This document shows, one piece after another, positions 24,661 to 35,762 of a DNA stretch of 64,000 bases; the first letter of the stretch is position 1, and the number at the start of each line of letters is the position of its first letter. Where the stretch lies: NCBI GenBank assembly GCA_037447605.1, contig CM074804.1:4099243-4163242 (forward strand), read 5' to 3'. The DNA comes from Zygnema circumcarinatum. Taxonomy: Eukaryota; Streptophyta; Zygnematophyceae; Zygnematales; Zygnemataceae. Below the pieces are notes generated by a model that had not been told where the DNA came from, ran no database searches, and was given only the letters and a program-made list of their open reading frames with translations. The position numbers and the translations under genes were made by a program.

Positions 24661-24711
24661 GAAACAAACAAGTACCCATGGGCCGTGGCCAGAGCGGCAG
24701 TTGCACTATAA

Positions 24712-25170
24712 GGGTGGGGTTCCATCAGCCCGTTATTCCGACGTGGCGTCGTAATGGACGACGACCCATGGGTTCCATGAGGCCGTTTCCGCCAACGTGG
24801 CGCCGACGTGGCTGCCACGTGGTAACGAGGCACCGTTCCACAGGATGCTGCTCGGGAGGTGGTGTAACGCGATTACGACCATTCGCGTGCCGCCATGTGG
24901 CTACTAAAGATACGCCAGCGTGCGACTGCCACGCTGGCTGGAAGCCGTCAACGCTCGGTGACCGCCGGTCGTGGTCGCAGGTCGCAACAAAGTGGGGGCG
25001 ACACGCGTACGGTAACCGCGGTGGGCCACGGCGGACGCTTCAAATCGTGCACGTGGCGATCGCTGATTGGAAAACGGCGTTTTGATGGAACTCGTCATTT
25101 TATCTGCAAAACGGCGTCCTACGTGGCCCGTAACGAGCTCGTTACGAAACGGGCTGATGGAACCCCACCC
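24712..25170. mobile_element. Harbinger/Tourist-like MITE, copy 1 (459 bp)
   Basis: The element begins GGGTGGGGTTCCATCAGC and ends with the exact reverse complement; the inverted match extends 23 bp. It is bordered by TAA on the left (24709-24711) and TAA on the right (25171-25173). A three-base TWA target duplication is characteristic of PIF/Harbinger elements. The interior has no transposase and is rich in ACGTGGC motifs. The superfamily is inferred from the target site only. Confidence 0.85.
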
Positions 25171-25173
25171 TAA

Positions 25174-25517
25174 GGGTGGGGTTCCATCAGCGTTTTTTCG
25201 CCGACGTGGAGGTACAGGCGTAGTTTTGGAGGATGATGTGGCGCCGTCGTGGCGCCGACTAGGACCGACGTGGAGGTACAGGCGTAGTTCCCCCAGAAAG
25301 CCCCTGAGGGCAATTCCCCAGAACTACGCCTGAGTTTTCCAATCGTGCGCCGCCGCGTGGCGTTGAAGATCCGTTCGAGATGCCACGGGGGTACGGCGGC
25401 CACGCTGATTGGCGTCCGCTGATTGGCTCGCGCGACCTCTGATGGAACCCGCAATTCTCCCTTCATGACTCATGATCCGATGTGGCGGTACAGGCAAACG
25501 CTGATGGAAACCCACCC
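25174..25517. mobile_element. Harbinger/Tourist-like MITE, copy 2 (344 bp)
   Basis: The element has the same GGGTGGGGTTCCATCAGC terminus and an inverted copy with one mismatch at 25496-25517. It shares the TAA at 25171-25173 with copy 1 and has its own TAA at 25518-25520. The interior differs from copy 1 apart from the ends and contains a direct repeat, gacgtggaggtacaggcgta, at about 25202 and 25267. There is no coding capacity. Confidence 0.85.
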
Positions 25518-25719
25518 TAACTAACACGTTTTGCCTTTTTACCCTTGCTAGTGGTTTTGATTGTTGAGTACGTTTGATTGCATCGCCATCGTGAGGTAGT
25601 GCTATTCCTCTCCCCTTCCACTGCATCCGTTACTTGTTACCTCGCCATGTCGCTTCTTCATACTGGCCCTATCGAGACCACGACTAGCTCATTGTTCTTC
25701 TTAACGGCTTACAAGCTTG

Positions 25720-25812
25720 TGCTTGTGCTTAGGTCCTTTGCGACCCGTCCTTCGTGGTTCCCCATGCTGCTTTTGTCCATGTACATTTGATGGCCTCGCC
25801 ATCGTGAGATCA
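25720..25812 (-). mobile_element. Right terminus of the dispersed inverted-end family
   Basis: The sequence GTGGTTCCCCATGCTGCTTT leads into GTACATTTGATGGCCTCGCC and then ATCGTGAGATCAAT. This is the reverse complement of the left termini at 53290 and 62534. A shorter, related end (gattgcatcgccatcgtgag) lies at about 25576. No matching left end was found here, so this is a truncated or rearranged copy. Confidence 0.65.
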
Positions 25813-26638
25813 ATACCATTTTTCTCTTCTTACAAGCACATCTTACTGTAAGGAGACAGCATTGAGAACATCTCACGTTTTCTCTTCAGAACTTGACAGC
25901 ACTGAGACCGAATGCCTTGTACACCATGCAGGAACATTTGATCTAAAGGGTGTCTGGCTTGCTTTTGACGTCTTTCCACACTGCTTCAATGAACGTTCGT
26001 CCAGAAAAGGCAAGCAGCACAAATTTAGTGAGCTACGAGCAGTTGAGTCATGGCTTCCTGCAAACCCAAGTTACGCTACATTTCAAGCCATTCAAAACTT
26101 TGGACATGATAATGACAATTTTTCGATGTATTTCTTACACAGCGCATGCGTTTACAAAGAAATTATACATCCGGAGTTCAAGTAACTTCCCTACAAAAAA
26201 CTGCAATATATGCAATAGTCTACAGCCTTGGAGATATTCTCCCTCTTCGAAACTGCTACTAAAAAAAACTCTCCGCATCTCCAGTACTACTTAATACACT
26301 CAGTGGCCAGCCGTGCTCTTAGCGAAGCTGACTGACTGAGACGCCAAAAAATTGCCAATCAAGTCTACTCTACGAAACTAAGAAGATGATCTTTCTTGTC
26401 TTGAAGTTGGCATAGAAATACAGCCTACAGTACCGACACAATCATTCATGCATTCTCCTTTTGAGAATTCGACCGGCCGTGTGCGGTCCAGTTTCAGTTG
26501 CGTTGTGCAGGCCATCGACAAGAGATTGCGAGAGATGATAGAAGAATGTGATAATCTACAGCGCTCCAGATAGGGAAAGGTAGTTTTCACATCAAAACGC
26601 CGTAAATGACTGGAAGCCGGGCTATCTCCTTACTGAAC

Positions 26639-27803
26639 TTAATTTACGATGACAGGCGTGAATGGCTGAGCACCTTCTGCTGCAGCAAGTTCCTGGAAAA
26701 ATGAAGCCAGAGATACGATGGAATGAATCTCATGATACACTTTGCAAAATAAGCGGAATGAATCACTTGAATGCAGACACATCACCAATTGCCTGCTCCA
26801 ATAATCAACTCACCTGCTCTTCCACATCACTAGCTCGCCGTAATAGTATGGAAAGACCGGAGTTCATCCTCCTCTCCCCTATAATTCCGCCCCTGCTCCC
26901 AACCACTGAGTTCCGTGGGAAGACCTTTTCCCATCCTGCTGGCGGTGTTGTATCGACCTGAAATTTCACAATGCGTGGACCATGTCCGAAGCTTCCGGAG
27001 GTGACAGTTCCCCGTTCTGCAAACGAGCCGAAGAGCTCTTTCCTTGGAAGTGGACTGGCGAATGTTGCAGAGGCTCCTGTTGCGCGCCTATTCAATCCTT
27101 CACTCGACATACATACTGTGGAATGTGTGTAGTTGGATGAGTCAACAGCAACAGTGGTTCCTGTATCGAAGATGAAGCACCTGGAGGTCGAGGACACAAC
27201 TGTCAAAGGAGTCACTAGAGACTGATTGCTTGGCAAACTATCTGTAGCAGAACTCCCATTCAGATACTTCGCACATTTCGCACCTCTGCTATCGCCTTCC
27301 GGAGTTACTCCTTCAGACACTTTTCCTTCATCTTCTTCCTCTTTGCCGAGGTCATCCTGATTCGCGGCCTTCGGATCTTCTCTAGGCTGATTTCCAGCAG
27401 ATTCCGCACCTTGATTGCTGTTATCAGAATCCGATAAACCACCTTTGAATGCGAGACTCAGGGCTCCTTGACGCGAGACTCTCTTCTCACCCTGACCGCC
27501 AATGTTGAGCTTTTTGGCCGTAACTTTGAACACCGCCTCCTCCTGCAGAGGAGCTTGCGCTTTCTCCTTTGGAGAGCAAAATCCAGAAAGATGAGGAACA
27601 GTCCCTGAAAGCAGTGATTTAGGTCGAGAGGACAAGGAAGGAGGAGGTGCGGCTGGACCGAGTTTCTTAATTGGAGGAGAAGCCATGGCTGAGCCTGACA
27701 AGTCGGGCATCTTCCCTAAGGAATTTGCAAGAGGCCAAGCACCTCCGTGCGCCGCCAAATACTTTGCCAGCACCTGCGGCTCGTCGAGCTCGGAATCATC
27801 CAT
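26639..27803 (-). CDS. Unrecognised low-complexity protein (347 aa)
   Basis: Two exons, 27803-26814 and 26692-26639, join in phase 0 with a good donor (CAG|gtgagt) and end ...PFTPVIVN. The long first frame, the phase-correct short last exon and a conserved-looking end (GPRIVKFQVDTTPP) support a real gene. The N-terminus is MDDSELDEPQVLAKYL. The middle is Pro/Ser-rich and then acidic (LGKEEEDEGKVSEGV). There is no signal peptide or membrane span. I do not recognise the family; a nuclear or scaffold role would be a guess. The upstream flank is GC-rich from 28020 on. Confidence 0.65.
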
Positions 27804-30764
27804 TTCTTAAACGGGCAATTCTTCTTGATCCTGACCCTGCAGGGTAGCAGAATCCCTCCGCTGGCAAGACTCCTCCCCTCAGATACACCACACAGAAAGA
27901 CCTAACCAGTCGACTCGTACCGTAAGAAAAGCCCTCCTCCCGTCGAGAACTCCAGACCCTGAGCCTAGCCCTCCCGGAAACTTGGAACCTGTAGAACCCT
28001 AAACTTGGCCTCAAATGGGAGGGGGGGGGGCAACTTATACCTTTTCAGGAGAGCGTTCCCTGCATCCAGTTCCGTCAGGTTCCGCCGGAACTGCGGCCCA
28101 ACCGTATGGAACGCGCGAGAGGCAAGTGGCCGCTGACCGCCGCAAAACAAGGCCAAAGCGTGACGTGACGCGGCGTGGCAGCCACGGCAGCGGCGGCCGC
28201 ACCGCCCGTGACGCCAGCAACCGCGCGATGCGGCACGTGGCGCTGGAACATGACGCCATCGGGTGCATGGGCGGGCGTGGCCCTCCGGTTTGCGAGGAAG
28301 AAGGTTCCGCGCATGTGCTTCCGCAGATCCGGAATCAAAAGGGCTGGTGACGTGGCGCGCTCTGGGCGCGTGGAGGGGCCGCGGGATGTGCGTGGCCGTC
28401 ACGTGGCGCGTTGAGATTGGGAAGGAGCGCTGGCAGTGGATAAACCGGGCGGGCGGCATCTTAGGCCGTACAGGTCCGGGCGGGCGGGCAGCAGGCGGGC
28501 GGCGGGACCGGCCGTCGCGCGTGTCACGCGCTGGCGCGCCGCGGCGGGTGCCACGCTGGCCAATGCGCGCGCTGACGGTGCGTGTGTGTGTGTGTGCGTA
28601 CGGTACTGTACTCGAAAAAAAAGGGCGCGTGTCGTTTCTCGGAGGCAGGAATTTGAATGCCAGGTCCACGTCCAGGTGCAGTGCATCGGCGGCGCAACGG
28701 TCCAGGCCGCCCCTCGCGGCGCCCGCCGCGCTGTCGGCCGCTTTCGTAAGAGACACGCAGCGGCCGTACAGGGGACGTTGAGGCGAAGCCTCCGCGAAGG
28801 TGCGCCGCCACTTTGGAGCACCTTCCGATGTCCTCGCTGGCGGCGGGGAAGGACGGAGGCAGGCAGGCCCAGGCCTCGTCAAATACGGGATTTTGGCGTA
28901 AGATAAGGAGTTGTCCCTTAAACTGGTTTAAGGAAACCCCGTAAATTTGGCATATACGGACGGAGAGAAATGAATAGGGAGAGTCAGACCTTGATCATCG
29001 CTTACAAAATTCCCGAATTCCTCATACAGTACTAAAAGTCACTTCTTTCGTGTACGAATTCCGGATCGGGATCCGCGGCTCCGCCTTACACAGCCGTACC
29101 GAAATGCGTACCTAGCCAATGCTTAATTCGCCCGACAGGCTTACGAAATTGATTTGGCGATGGTCAAGGTCTGACTCCCCCTAATGAATGCTTTCTTATT
29201 TCAGTTTACTTTTTTTGTGGTTAAAACCCAGAAGTTTGGAGGTTATGATTTGGAATGTTAGTTTTTGTGAGGAAGTTTCCAAACTATGATGTATTCTATA
29301 ATGGTGATATTTGGAGTAATTTACGAGGGATGGAAATGGAGATGGAGAGCTTTGGATGGGTCTGCAAGGCTTTCATGCAACTGGGCCTTTCAGTGAGTAG
29401 GTATATGCTATCATTGCCAAATGAAAACAGCGCTTTGATACATTTGGTGAAATCTAATCTTTAGGAGTTGAAAAGTTTGCATCGGTTTGTGTTGTTAAGC
29501 CAACAACTAGGGTTATGTACGTATGAAAACATACAGTAGCCATCGTGAGTACAAATGCAATTCATTTCGCATTTTTTGGAACCAAAAAAAGAAAGATAAA
29601 AAGGCTTTTATGGTATTTACGGTTAATCCCCTTAAATCGATCTCAAGCTGTTCCGTGAATAATCGCCAGCGGACAGTACCATACGGGAAATACGCATACC
29701 AAACTGGAAAGCCAGCGGGCCGTGCTGACGTGCGCGGCCATCCGTACACCAGCTGCGGGGCCGGGCGGTCCCCCTTGTCGTATGGGCGAGGGAGCCGGCG
29801 TGGCCGTCAAATTCTCGTAGCGTCGCGGAAGCTTCTTGGAATAATTTGAGCGTGACGCTACCACCCGGTTCCATGCTGTGACTGCGGCCACTGCCGGAGT
29901 CGCAGGTAAGGTACGGCACCGTACGGAAGCAGACGACACGCAACCACGTCAGCAGTGTTCGCTCGCCTGCCGTCGCACTATAGGAAACGCGTCGTCCAGC
30001 TGTCGCACCATGAGACAAGCCCCGCACTATCGGGTGTTGCGCGAAAGCACGAGGACCCGCAACTCGCCAAAGTGCGATGCGACCGAGCGGACGTCATGTT
30101 ACGTCATGTCGCCACCCGTGTGCGATGGGGCCATTCATTCCCGGCCCGGCCCGTCCGCCACACCGCGCGTGCGTGCATGGAGGCATGGACCAGGCGGGCC
30201 ACGTGGCGCAGGGGGTGCTTCCTTCGGAGGCGGAGCCGCGCTCGAGCCCGCCCGCCCGCCCGCCCGCCCGCCAGCCGGGCCAGGTCACGTGACGCCAGAC
30301 AATGATTCCGCCGGTCGTGACGGCACACCCGCTCCTCCCGCATGCGACAAGCGAGGCCGCCCGGTCGAGCAGCTGGCGCTCTACGCCTCGCCGTCACCCC
30401 AGCTACATTCCGCCACGTGGCCGGTCCGCGCGCCGCGGCGACATCATGCAGCCCGCGACCCGCGTGGCTGCCGGCCGGGCCCGGAAATAGGACCGTACTG
30501 TACTGCAATGTACGGTATTGTACGGCATGCACTTGGTTTTCCTGAAAGCCGGTTCTGCCGTGGGACGGCCGGCCGGCAGAATCGCGAGCTGCCGCGTACG
30601 GCCGGCCGGCAGCCCGCGCCGGAGAAGCCGGGCGGGGTCGCGCATTGATCCGTACGGATGGCGGGTCCGCCCGGCAAGCAGGCAGGCGTGGAGCGAGCGC
30701 AGGGCGGGGCGGGCTCATGCGGGCACTGCGGCCGGGGGCGGACCTGCATAGAGTCATAGACACG

Positions 30765-30890
30765 TTGGGGGGGCTGAGTCCCGCCTCAGACTTTCAAAAG
30801 TCAACTTTTTGAATTTTATCTTATGTATTCTATGCTGAAAGAGGGCTGAGCCTCCGCTCAGTAGAATTCTTGGATCCGCCCCGGGGTGAA
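30765..30890. mobile_element. Small hAT-like non-autonomous element, copy 1
   Basis: The sequence runs from GGGCTGAGTCCCGCCTCAGA through an AT-rich middle to CTCAGTAGAATTCTTGGATC followed by CGCCCC. It matches, in the opposite orientation, the element at 33806-34000. From memory, ends of the GGGGCGGATCCAAG type are common in plant hAT-like MITEs. Target duplications are not clear. Confidence 0.5.
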
Positions 30891-30892
30891 AC

Positions 30893-31290
30893 ATTGGATC
30901 GACAACCATTGGACAACCATTGGATGGCAATGGTTTGACGATCCAATGGTTGGCAGCCATAGCCATCCAATGGTTCAAACAATTGCTGTTTCGGTCTGAC
31001 GAAAATGGCTGGGAACCATTGACAGTGGCTGTTTCGGTCTGGCGCCAATGGTTCGCAACCATTGGACGCATCGATGATGAATCCGATAGTTGGAACAATT
31101 ACATAGAAATTGCCATTTTTTATCCGCCGACGGCCAGATTCGAACTCATATTTCGTTAACTATGGAGGTGATATATCTTAACCATTATATAGCAGATGTG
31201 GGTGAAATTCAAATATAAAAACCTATCTAAATGAAAAAGAAATGTTAACCAATGTTGGCGCCCATTGCATCCAATCGTTCCGACCATTGG
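30893..31290. repeat. CCATTGG/CCAATGG-rich repeat patch 2
   Basis: Many degenerate CCATTGG and CCAATGG units occur at 30893-31070 and again at 31250-31290, separated by about 180 bp of AT-rich sequence. An internal segment containing GCTGTTTCGGTCTG is duplicated (30983 and 31027). The first units (ATTGGATCGACAACCATTGG) match the start of patch 1. Confidence 0.7.
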
Positions 31291-31645
31291 GCGTCGTTGA
31301 TCCATCCGCCGGTCCGCCCTGTGCCCTCCCTCCCTCCCTCCCTCCCGTCCGTCCGTACGTGCGTACCTCCTGCGCGGCGCGGCGCGCAGACCTGAAAAGC
31401 AGACACGAATCACGGACCCGCCCTCCGCCGCTCGCAGTTCCAGTTCTGTTGCGCGTACCCGAACTGTCGCACACATGTATCCGCCGTTAAACCAGAACAC
31501 GGAGAGGCGGCCTCGCTACGTGAAATGCGTACTCCGCAGACGAATCGGAACGGGTACCGCGCGCGGGTGCAAACCCAACCCTTACTGCCTCCCAGGCCTT
31601 CTCTGCCGCGTCTCCTCCAGCCCTCCTTCCGGCGGGCGGGCGGCC

Positions 31646-33579
31646 ATGGAGGAGGTGTCAGCGCGCATTCAGGCGGGGGTGGAGCGGCTCGTGGAGGACG
31701 TGGACCAGACCGTCAGCAGACCGCAGGAGGTACCGCGCGCGCGCCCCTCTCCCTGCTTTGCTTTCCTGCGACTATACGTGTTATTAGGGTCAGAGAATTT
31801 ACAATTCAGACTCGCCGTTGGAAGGCTGCAGACCTTGCTTAAAAATATAACGATAATTTGAATGTGCGAGTGATGATATGTATGCCTAAAAATTAAAAGC
31901 ACACAGCATACACAGCAGAGCTTTTTTTCTTTTTTAAAATGCAAGGAAAGTTTCCTGTATGAGGATGCTTAACTTGATCCATCTTTACCAATTCACTACG
32001 TTTTCCTTTTCATGGAGTGGAAAGAATGGATCAGGAACTTTATCGCAACATGTCCCCACTTGAAGGGAGGATGAAGCTCAGACTGGATTGAGAGAAAGAG
32101 GGACAATGAAGTTGAATGGGTCTAGGCAACTTGAAGTCGTCCAAATAAAACGATAGATGGGGAAAAAAAATGTTCACGAAAAAACTAGTTGTTTGAGTGT
32201 GTGCTTTCTTTTCTTTTTGGTGAAACATGGAACCTTTTGAAATGATGTTGAATCATTTTAGTACAAAAAAAAAAAGGGAAAAGAAACAGGAGTAGAGGTT
32301 TTTATTATTTTTGTTTTTTCTACTTAATTCGACATAGAGGTGGGATCTAGCGAGTTGTCCACGAGCCTTCTTTTTAATGGACGAGAAGTACTTTTGTGTC
32401 TGCACAGCGGAACTGTGCTCGAGAGTGGACACGTGCAGCAATTATTCTGCAGTGCTTCCTCTGAGGGCTATTTGTGCTTCATGGATCCAACATCAAGCGG
32501 ATCTTTAGAACAAATTTAGTGCGTGTTAACAACGTCCATTTGACATGTTCATATCATGTAGGTTCAGTTCTGAAGACAGTGACAGTAAATGGAGGAGTGA
32601 GAGGAACCAGAAATTCTAAAAGGAAGGAGAGGAGGGGGGGAGGGGCGAGAGCGAGAGCGCGCGAGAGAGAGAGGGGTGGCAGGAGAGGAATTCGGGAATG
32701 CCACAGATGAAAAAAAAAAAAGCTTGACCTACGCTTTGCCTTCTCCCTCTCCTTTTCTTTCAAGAATAGGTCACATCCTGCTTTGTTTTTGGATGGACGA
32801 TTAGCCAGCTTTGACGGGAGTTTGAATTCGCTGTTTTTCTATCGCTGCCAGAAAGCAGCCTATTTGTGCTGTTACAAATGTTTCGATGATGGAAAGCGGT
32901 CAAGGGAGTCCCTGCAGCATTGTCTTCAAAGCTGCCGGCAAGACGTGGAGAGAACTGAAGCAGTCATAAACTCAGAGCTCAGCAGGTTCCAGGTACTTCT
33001 TGCCTACCTCGTGAATCAGAAGAAATGAAACGACAATTGAAAGATTAAAGGGTCACGTCATGTTTTTATTCGGTGCCTCCTGCATCTCTCTCCTTCTCAC
33101 TCTCAACCACTCCCACTCTCGCTCGTTCGCATGTCGTGGAATGGCTTGGAGAAGATCGCCAGTCCTTCCTCTCCTTCTGCCCCTCCCTACTGTCCCCTCT
33201 ACTCTCGTCCTCTTCCTCCACATTGTCATGCTCCCTCCGTTCCCCCTTTCAAAATGACGTTGTTGGAAACAGTCATCTGTACGGCGGCGGTACTTGCAGA
33301 CATTCGATATTATTAATTATGCAATCCTGTTTGTTAGGCTTCCATTTTCACTCCTCCTTTCTCTGTTTGACGAGTTTGCAGGAACGGTTGCAAAGGTGTG
33401 CTTTAGGGTGTCAGGACAAGGCCCAGGCCGCGTACTCCCCCAACCCTCTGCAGGGCAGTGCCGGCGCTGAGGAGGAGGTGCGCCGCAAGCTGGAGGGCTG
33501 CGTGTGGAGGTGCGCAGATGAGGAGCTGCGAGCTCTGCCGCAAATGTCAGAGCGGATCAAGTATCAATCAAGAAGCTGA
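31646..33579 (+). CDS. FAM136A: FAM136A (DUF842) twin-CX3C protein, 140 aa
   Basis: Three exons, 31646-31729, 32852-32992 and 33382-33579, join in phase 0 and give 140 residues, close to the animal family length. The protein contains four CX3C motifs: C34-C38 (CCYKC), C52-C56 (CLQSC), C81-C85 (CALGC) and C115-C119 (CVWRC). This is the pattern of small disulfide-bonded proteins imported into the mitochondrial intermembrane space. The start MEEVSARIQAGVERLVEDVD matches the amphipathic N-terminus of the family. The molecular role of FAM136A is not well defined. The promoter side carries CCCT and CCGT simple repeats. The next gene follows on the same strand after about 2.2 kb. Confidence 0.93.
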
Positions 33580-35762
33580 GGCAACATTTATTGGACCAGT
33601 TTTCGAGCACTCTCGGCTTTTCTCCCTTTTCAACAGGTTGAGCGAATGTTGAAAGTCAATTCTTTTTCAAAAAAGAAATCGAAGTAGAAATAGGGCACAA
33701 AGTAGAGTTATAGCGGCTGAAACCACCCAAAATTTTGTCAAGGATTGGAGAGGACGTGCTTTCCAGCTATGGCTGCTTGTGAAGTGGGTTTAGTTTCGGA
33801 GTCAGGGCGGCCCCAGGATTTTAGTTCAAGGGAGGCTGAGATCCAATATTTTAGGTTTTTCGGGGGCGCTGACCAGTAAGCTAGGAAAAAATAAACTGAA
33901 ATTCGAGTGTTTTTTGCTATTCAATCTTCAGAGGCGATCAGCGACTACCAGCTTTTAAAAATCTGAGGCGGGCTGAGCCCTCCTCACGCAACCGTGGGTT
34001 CACTACCCTGTTCAGTTGGCCTTTACGAAGAGATTAGGCGAATGGGATTGGCTTCTAGAAGGACCCATAGCCTCGATTGTTGAACTCATGCTTCCAGAGA
34101 AAGGAGCCACTCAATGTCTTGTCCATGAATTCTCAGTATGTTCGGAGAGACGTGACAACTTGTCTCACAAAAAACATTTCGATGTCATCTTTAACTTATC
34201 TTGAAATCATTTGGAAGTCCGTGAACCATGAACTACCAGGGAACTCCATGCATGCATGCATGCATGCACTCCGGCGCGCAGTGACAGGACGCGCCTCGCC
34301 TCGTCTCGCCGCACACGTTGCTGTCCTGTACAGGTCAAGGTCCGCTGACGTGGCAGGCACGTGTCGCCACCCCAATGGCTGTATTGTCGTTGGACCCACT
34401 TGGCGCAACGATTGCCGTCCATGTTTTCTGGATCTGACGGCTGTGAGTGCGCGCTAGGGCGCGTCGGTTGACCCGCGACGGGGAGAGGCGGAGCCGGCGA
34501 GGCCGTTCGCGCCCGCCCGCCTGCCCGGCCGCGTCTTCTTGGAGCCGCCTCGCCCTGCAGCGCGCCCTGCCCTGCCCTGCGGGTCTGCTCGAGCGCGCTG
34601 CGGCGGAGGATTGGGAGCGCGGTGAGGGAGGGAGGGAGGGAGGGAGGGCTGGGGACCGTCCTCCATATTAGGAAGAATAGTGTTTCTTTAGTGTGCTGCC
34701 GCTGCGAGACTAATTTTTTTCGTTTCTTACGTTTGTTTGACTGGCTGGAATTCGCTGCATTCCGGATTTTCCGCGCAAGCCTCTTGCAAAATTCGTGTAG
34801 TGTAGTTAGTGGACAGGATGGGTGGCGGGGGGGGTAGTTTTTGCGACAAGCAAGAAGTTGAACTGTGACGTTGAGCATCGTCAATGTTTGTACTTGATAC
34901 TGAACATATGAGGCTGGTAAAATGTTTATGTTTGGTGGAAAAACCGAAATATAAGACTTCCATTGGAACTCGAGCACTGGAGCCCACCTGAGATGAGGGC
35001 TTCACGAACAATCGAGAACAGCAATACAATCTTTTGTTGTTTTCTTTGTATTCGATCAGTCTTCGCATTGTTATTTTTTAGTTTCCTTCACCTGTACCCG
35101 TCCTGTAATAGATTCAGAACATGCATATGTTGTATATGTGGTTTATTTTATAGAATTTGGATAGATTGGTTCTTCTGTAAGGACTTAAACTCTACCTCTA
35201 AAGGTTGTCGAGCCTGAAACATTGCTCTGTGTAAGTCCATCATGCGTAGGATTTGCTACTCAGCTTACCGAGGTGCGCGATTCAGGACTAAAAACTGAGA
35301 ATATGGGTCAGTAAGTGTAGATCCGCAGTCGTCGGGCTCTCTCCTTGTGAAGATGGTTCTGGTTTTTTGCACGAGAAAACTGGCAACTCAGGCACCACCC
35401 CTTGACGTGGCATAAGTTAAATGAACTTTTTGGAATGGAGGTGCAGGGAGCTTTGTGCGAAGGCTGACAGCGGGATGGACATGCCGAGTGTACCGCTGAC
35501 GAGATTGACATAGAAAACCGGGAATCCGAGCATCGAGGCTTCTGTCTCTGAGAATACAGCAAAGAGGAAGAAAATACTAAGAAGAGTCATTGTACGAAGG
35601 CGATCAGAATGCGACAGTTTGATTGCAGTGTTGTTGCCATGTTTGAAGTCAACTCCAATTTCCAGTTTAACAAATACTCAATATGGCACACGTGAATGGC
35701 ATGCTGTGTCTTGTGGTTGTGGCCACCATGAGTTAGTTTTCTCTCTGTGGTGATTGTTTCAG
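33580..35762. other. Spacer and probable 5' leader of the coiled-coil gene
   Basis: The region contains an hAT-like element (33806-34000), a CATG array (34246-34268), a GC-rich block (about 34270-34660) ending in a GGGA array (34621-34650), and then about 1.1 kb of AT-rich sequence up to the acceptor tgtttcag at 35752-35762. The GC-rich block may be the promoter and first non-coding exon of the downstream gene. Open frames of up to 256 codons there look like GC artefacts. Confidence 0.5.
33806..34000. mobile_element. Small hAT-like non-autonomous element, copy 2 (inverted relative to copy 1)
   Basis: It starts CAGGGCGGCCCCAGGATTTT, continues GGGAGGCTGAG and ends ATCTGAGGCGGGCTGAGCCC. Its reverse complement aligns with 30765-30890 at both ends. 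There is no coding capacity. Confidence 0.5.

Larger units (their letters stand above)
24413..26638. other. Intergenic region with hexanucleotide repeat and transposon remains
   Basis: I see no gene. The region holds the GGGCAT array (24456-24660), two abutting inverted-repeat elements (24712-25170 and 25174-25517), a right terminus of the dispersed inverted-end family (about 25720-25812) and AT-rich sequence to 26638. Confidence 0.6.
27804..31645. other. Long GC-rich spacer between divergent genes
   Basis: I find no credible gene in about 3.8 kb. 28020-28900 and 29690-30750 are very GC-rich, with many ACGTGG, GCCGGC and GTACGG motifs and long overlapping frames on both strands, typical of composition artefacts. 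Simple repeats include (GT)n at about 28577-28600 and (CCCG)n at about 30245-30272. 30765-30890 is an hAT-like element remnant, and 30893-31290 contains CCATTGG patch 2. The last part (31300-31645), with CCCT/CCGT repeats, is the probable promoter of FAM136A. Confidence 0.55.

Noticed and set aside
24384-25085. 233-codon plus-strand frame with Met-Gly repeat, and 254-codon minus frame with His-Ala repeat
   Set aside because: Both are products of the GGGCAT minisatellite and run on into the MITE; no flanking gene structure supports them.
27965-28882. 305-codon minus frame upstream of the unrecognised 347-aa gene
   Set aside because: Very GC-rich with long frames in several other registers; residue content (Arg, Pro, Ala) is typical of composition artefacts.
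29878-30763. Plus 256-codon and minus 219-codon overlapping frames
   Set aside because: Antisense to each other in a GC-rich spacer with CCCG repeats; no domain.
34207-34977. 256-codon minus frame before the coiled-coil gene
   Set aside because: Begins in AT-rich and ends in GC-rich sequence, spans the GGGA array, has no homology seen, and lies on the opposite strand of a likely leader region.
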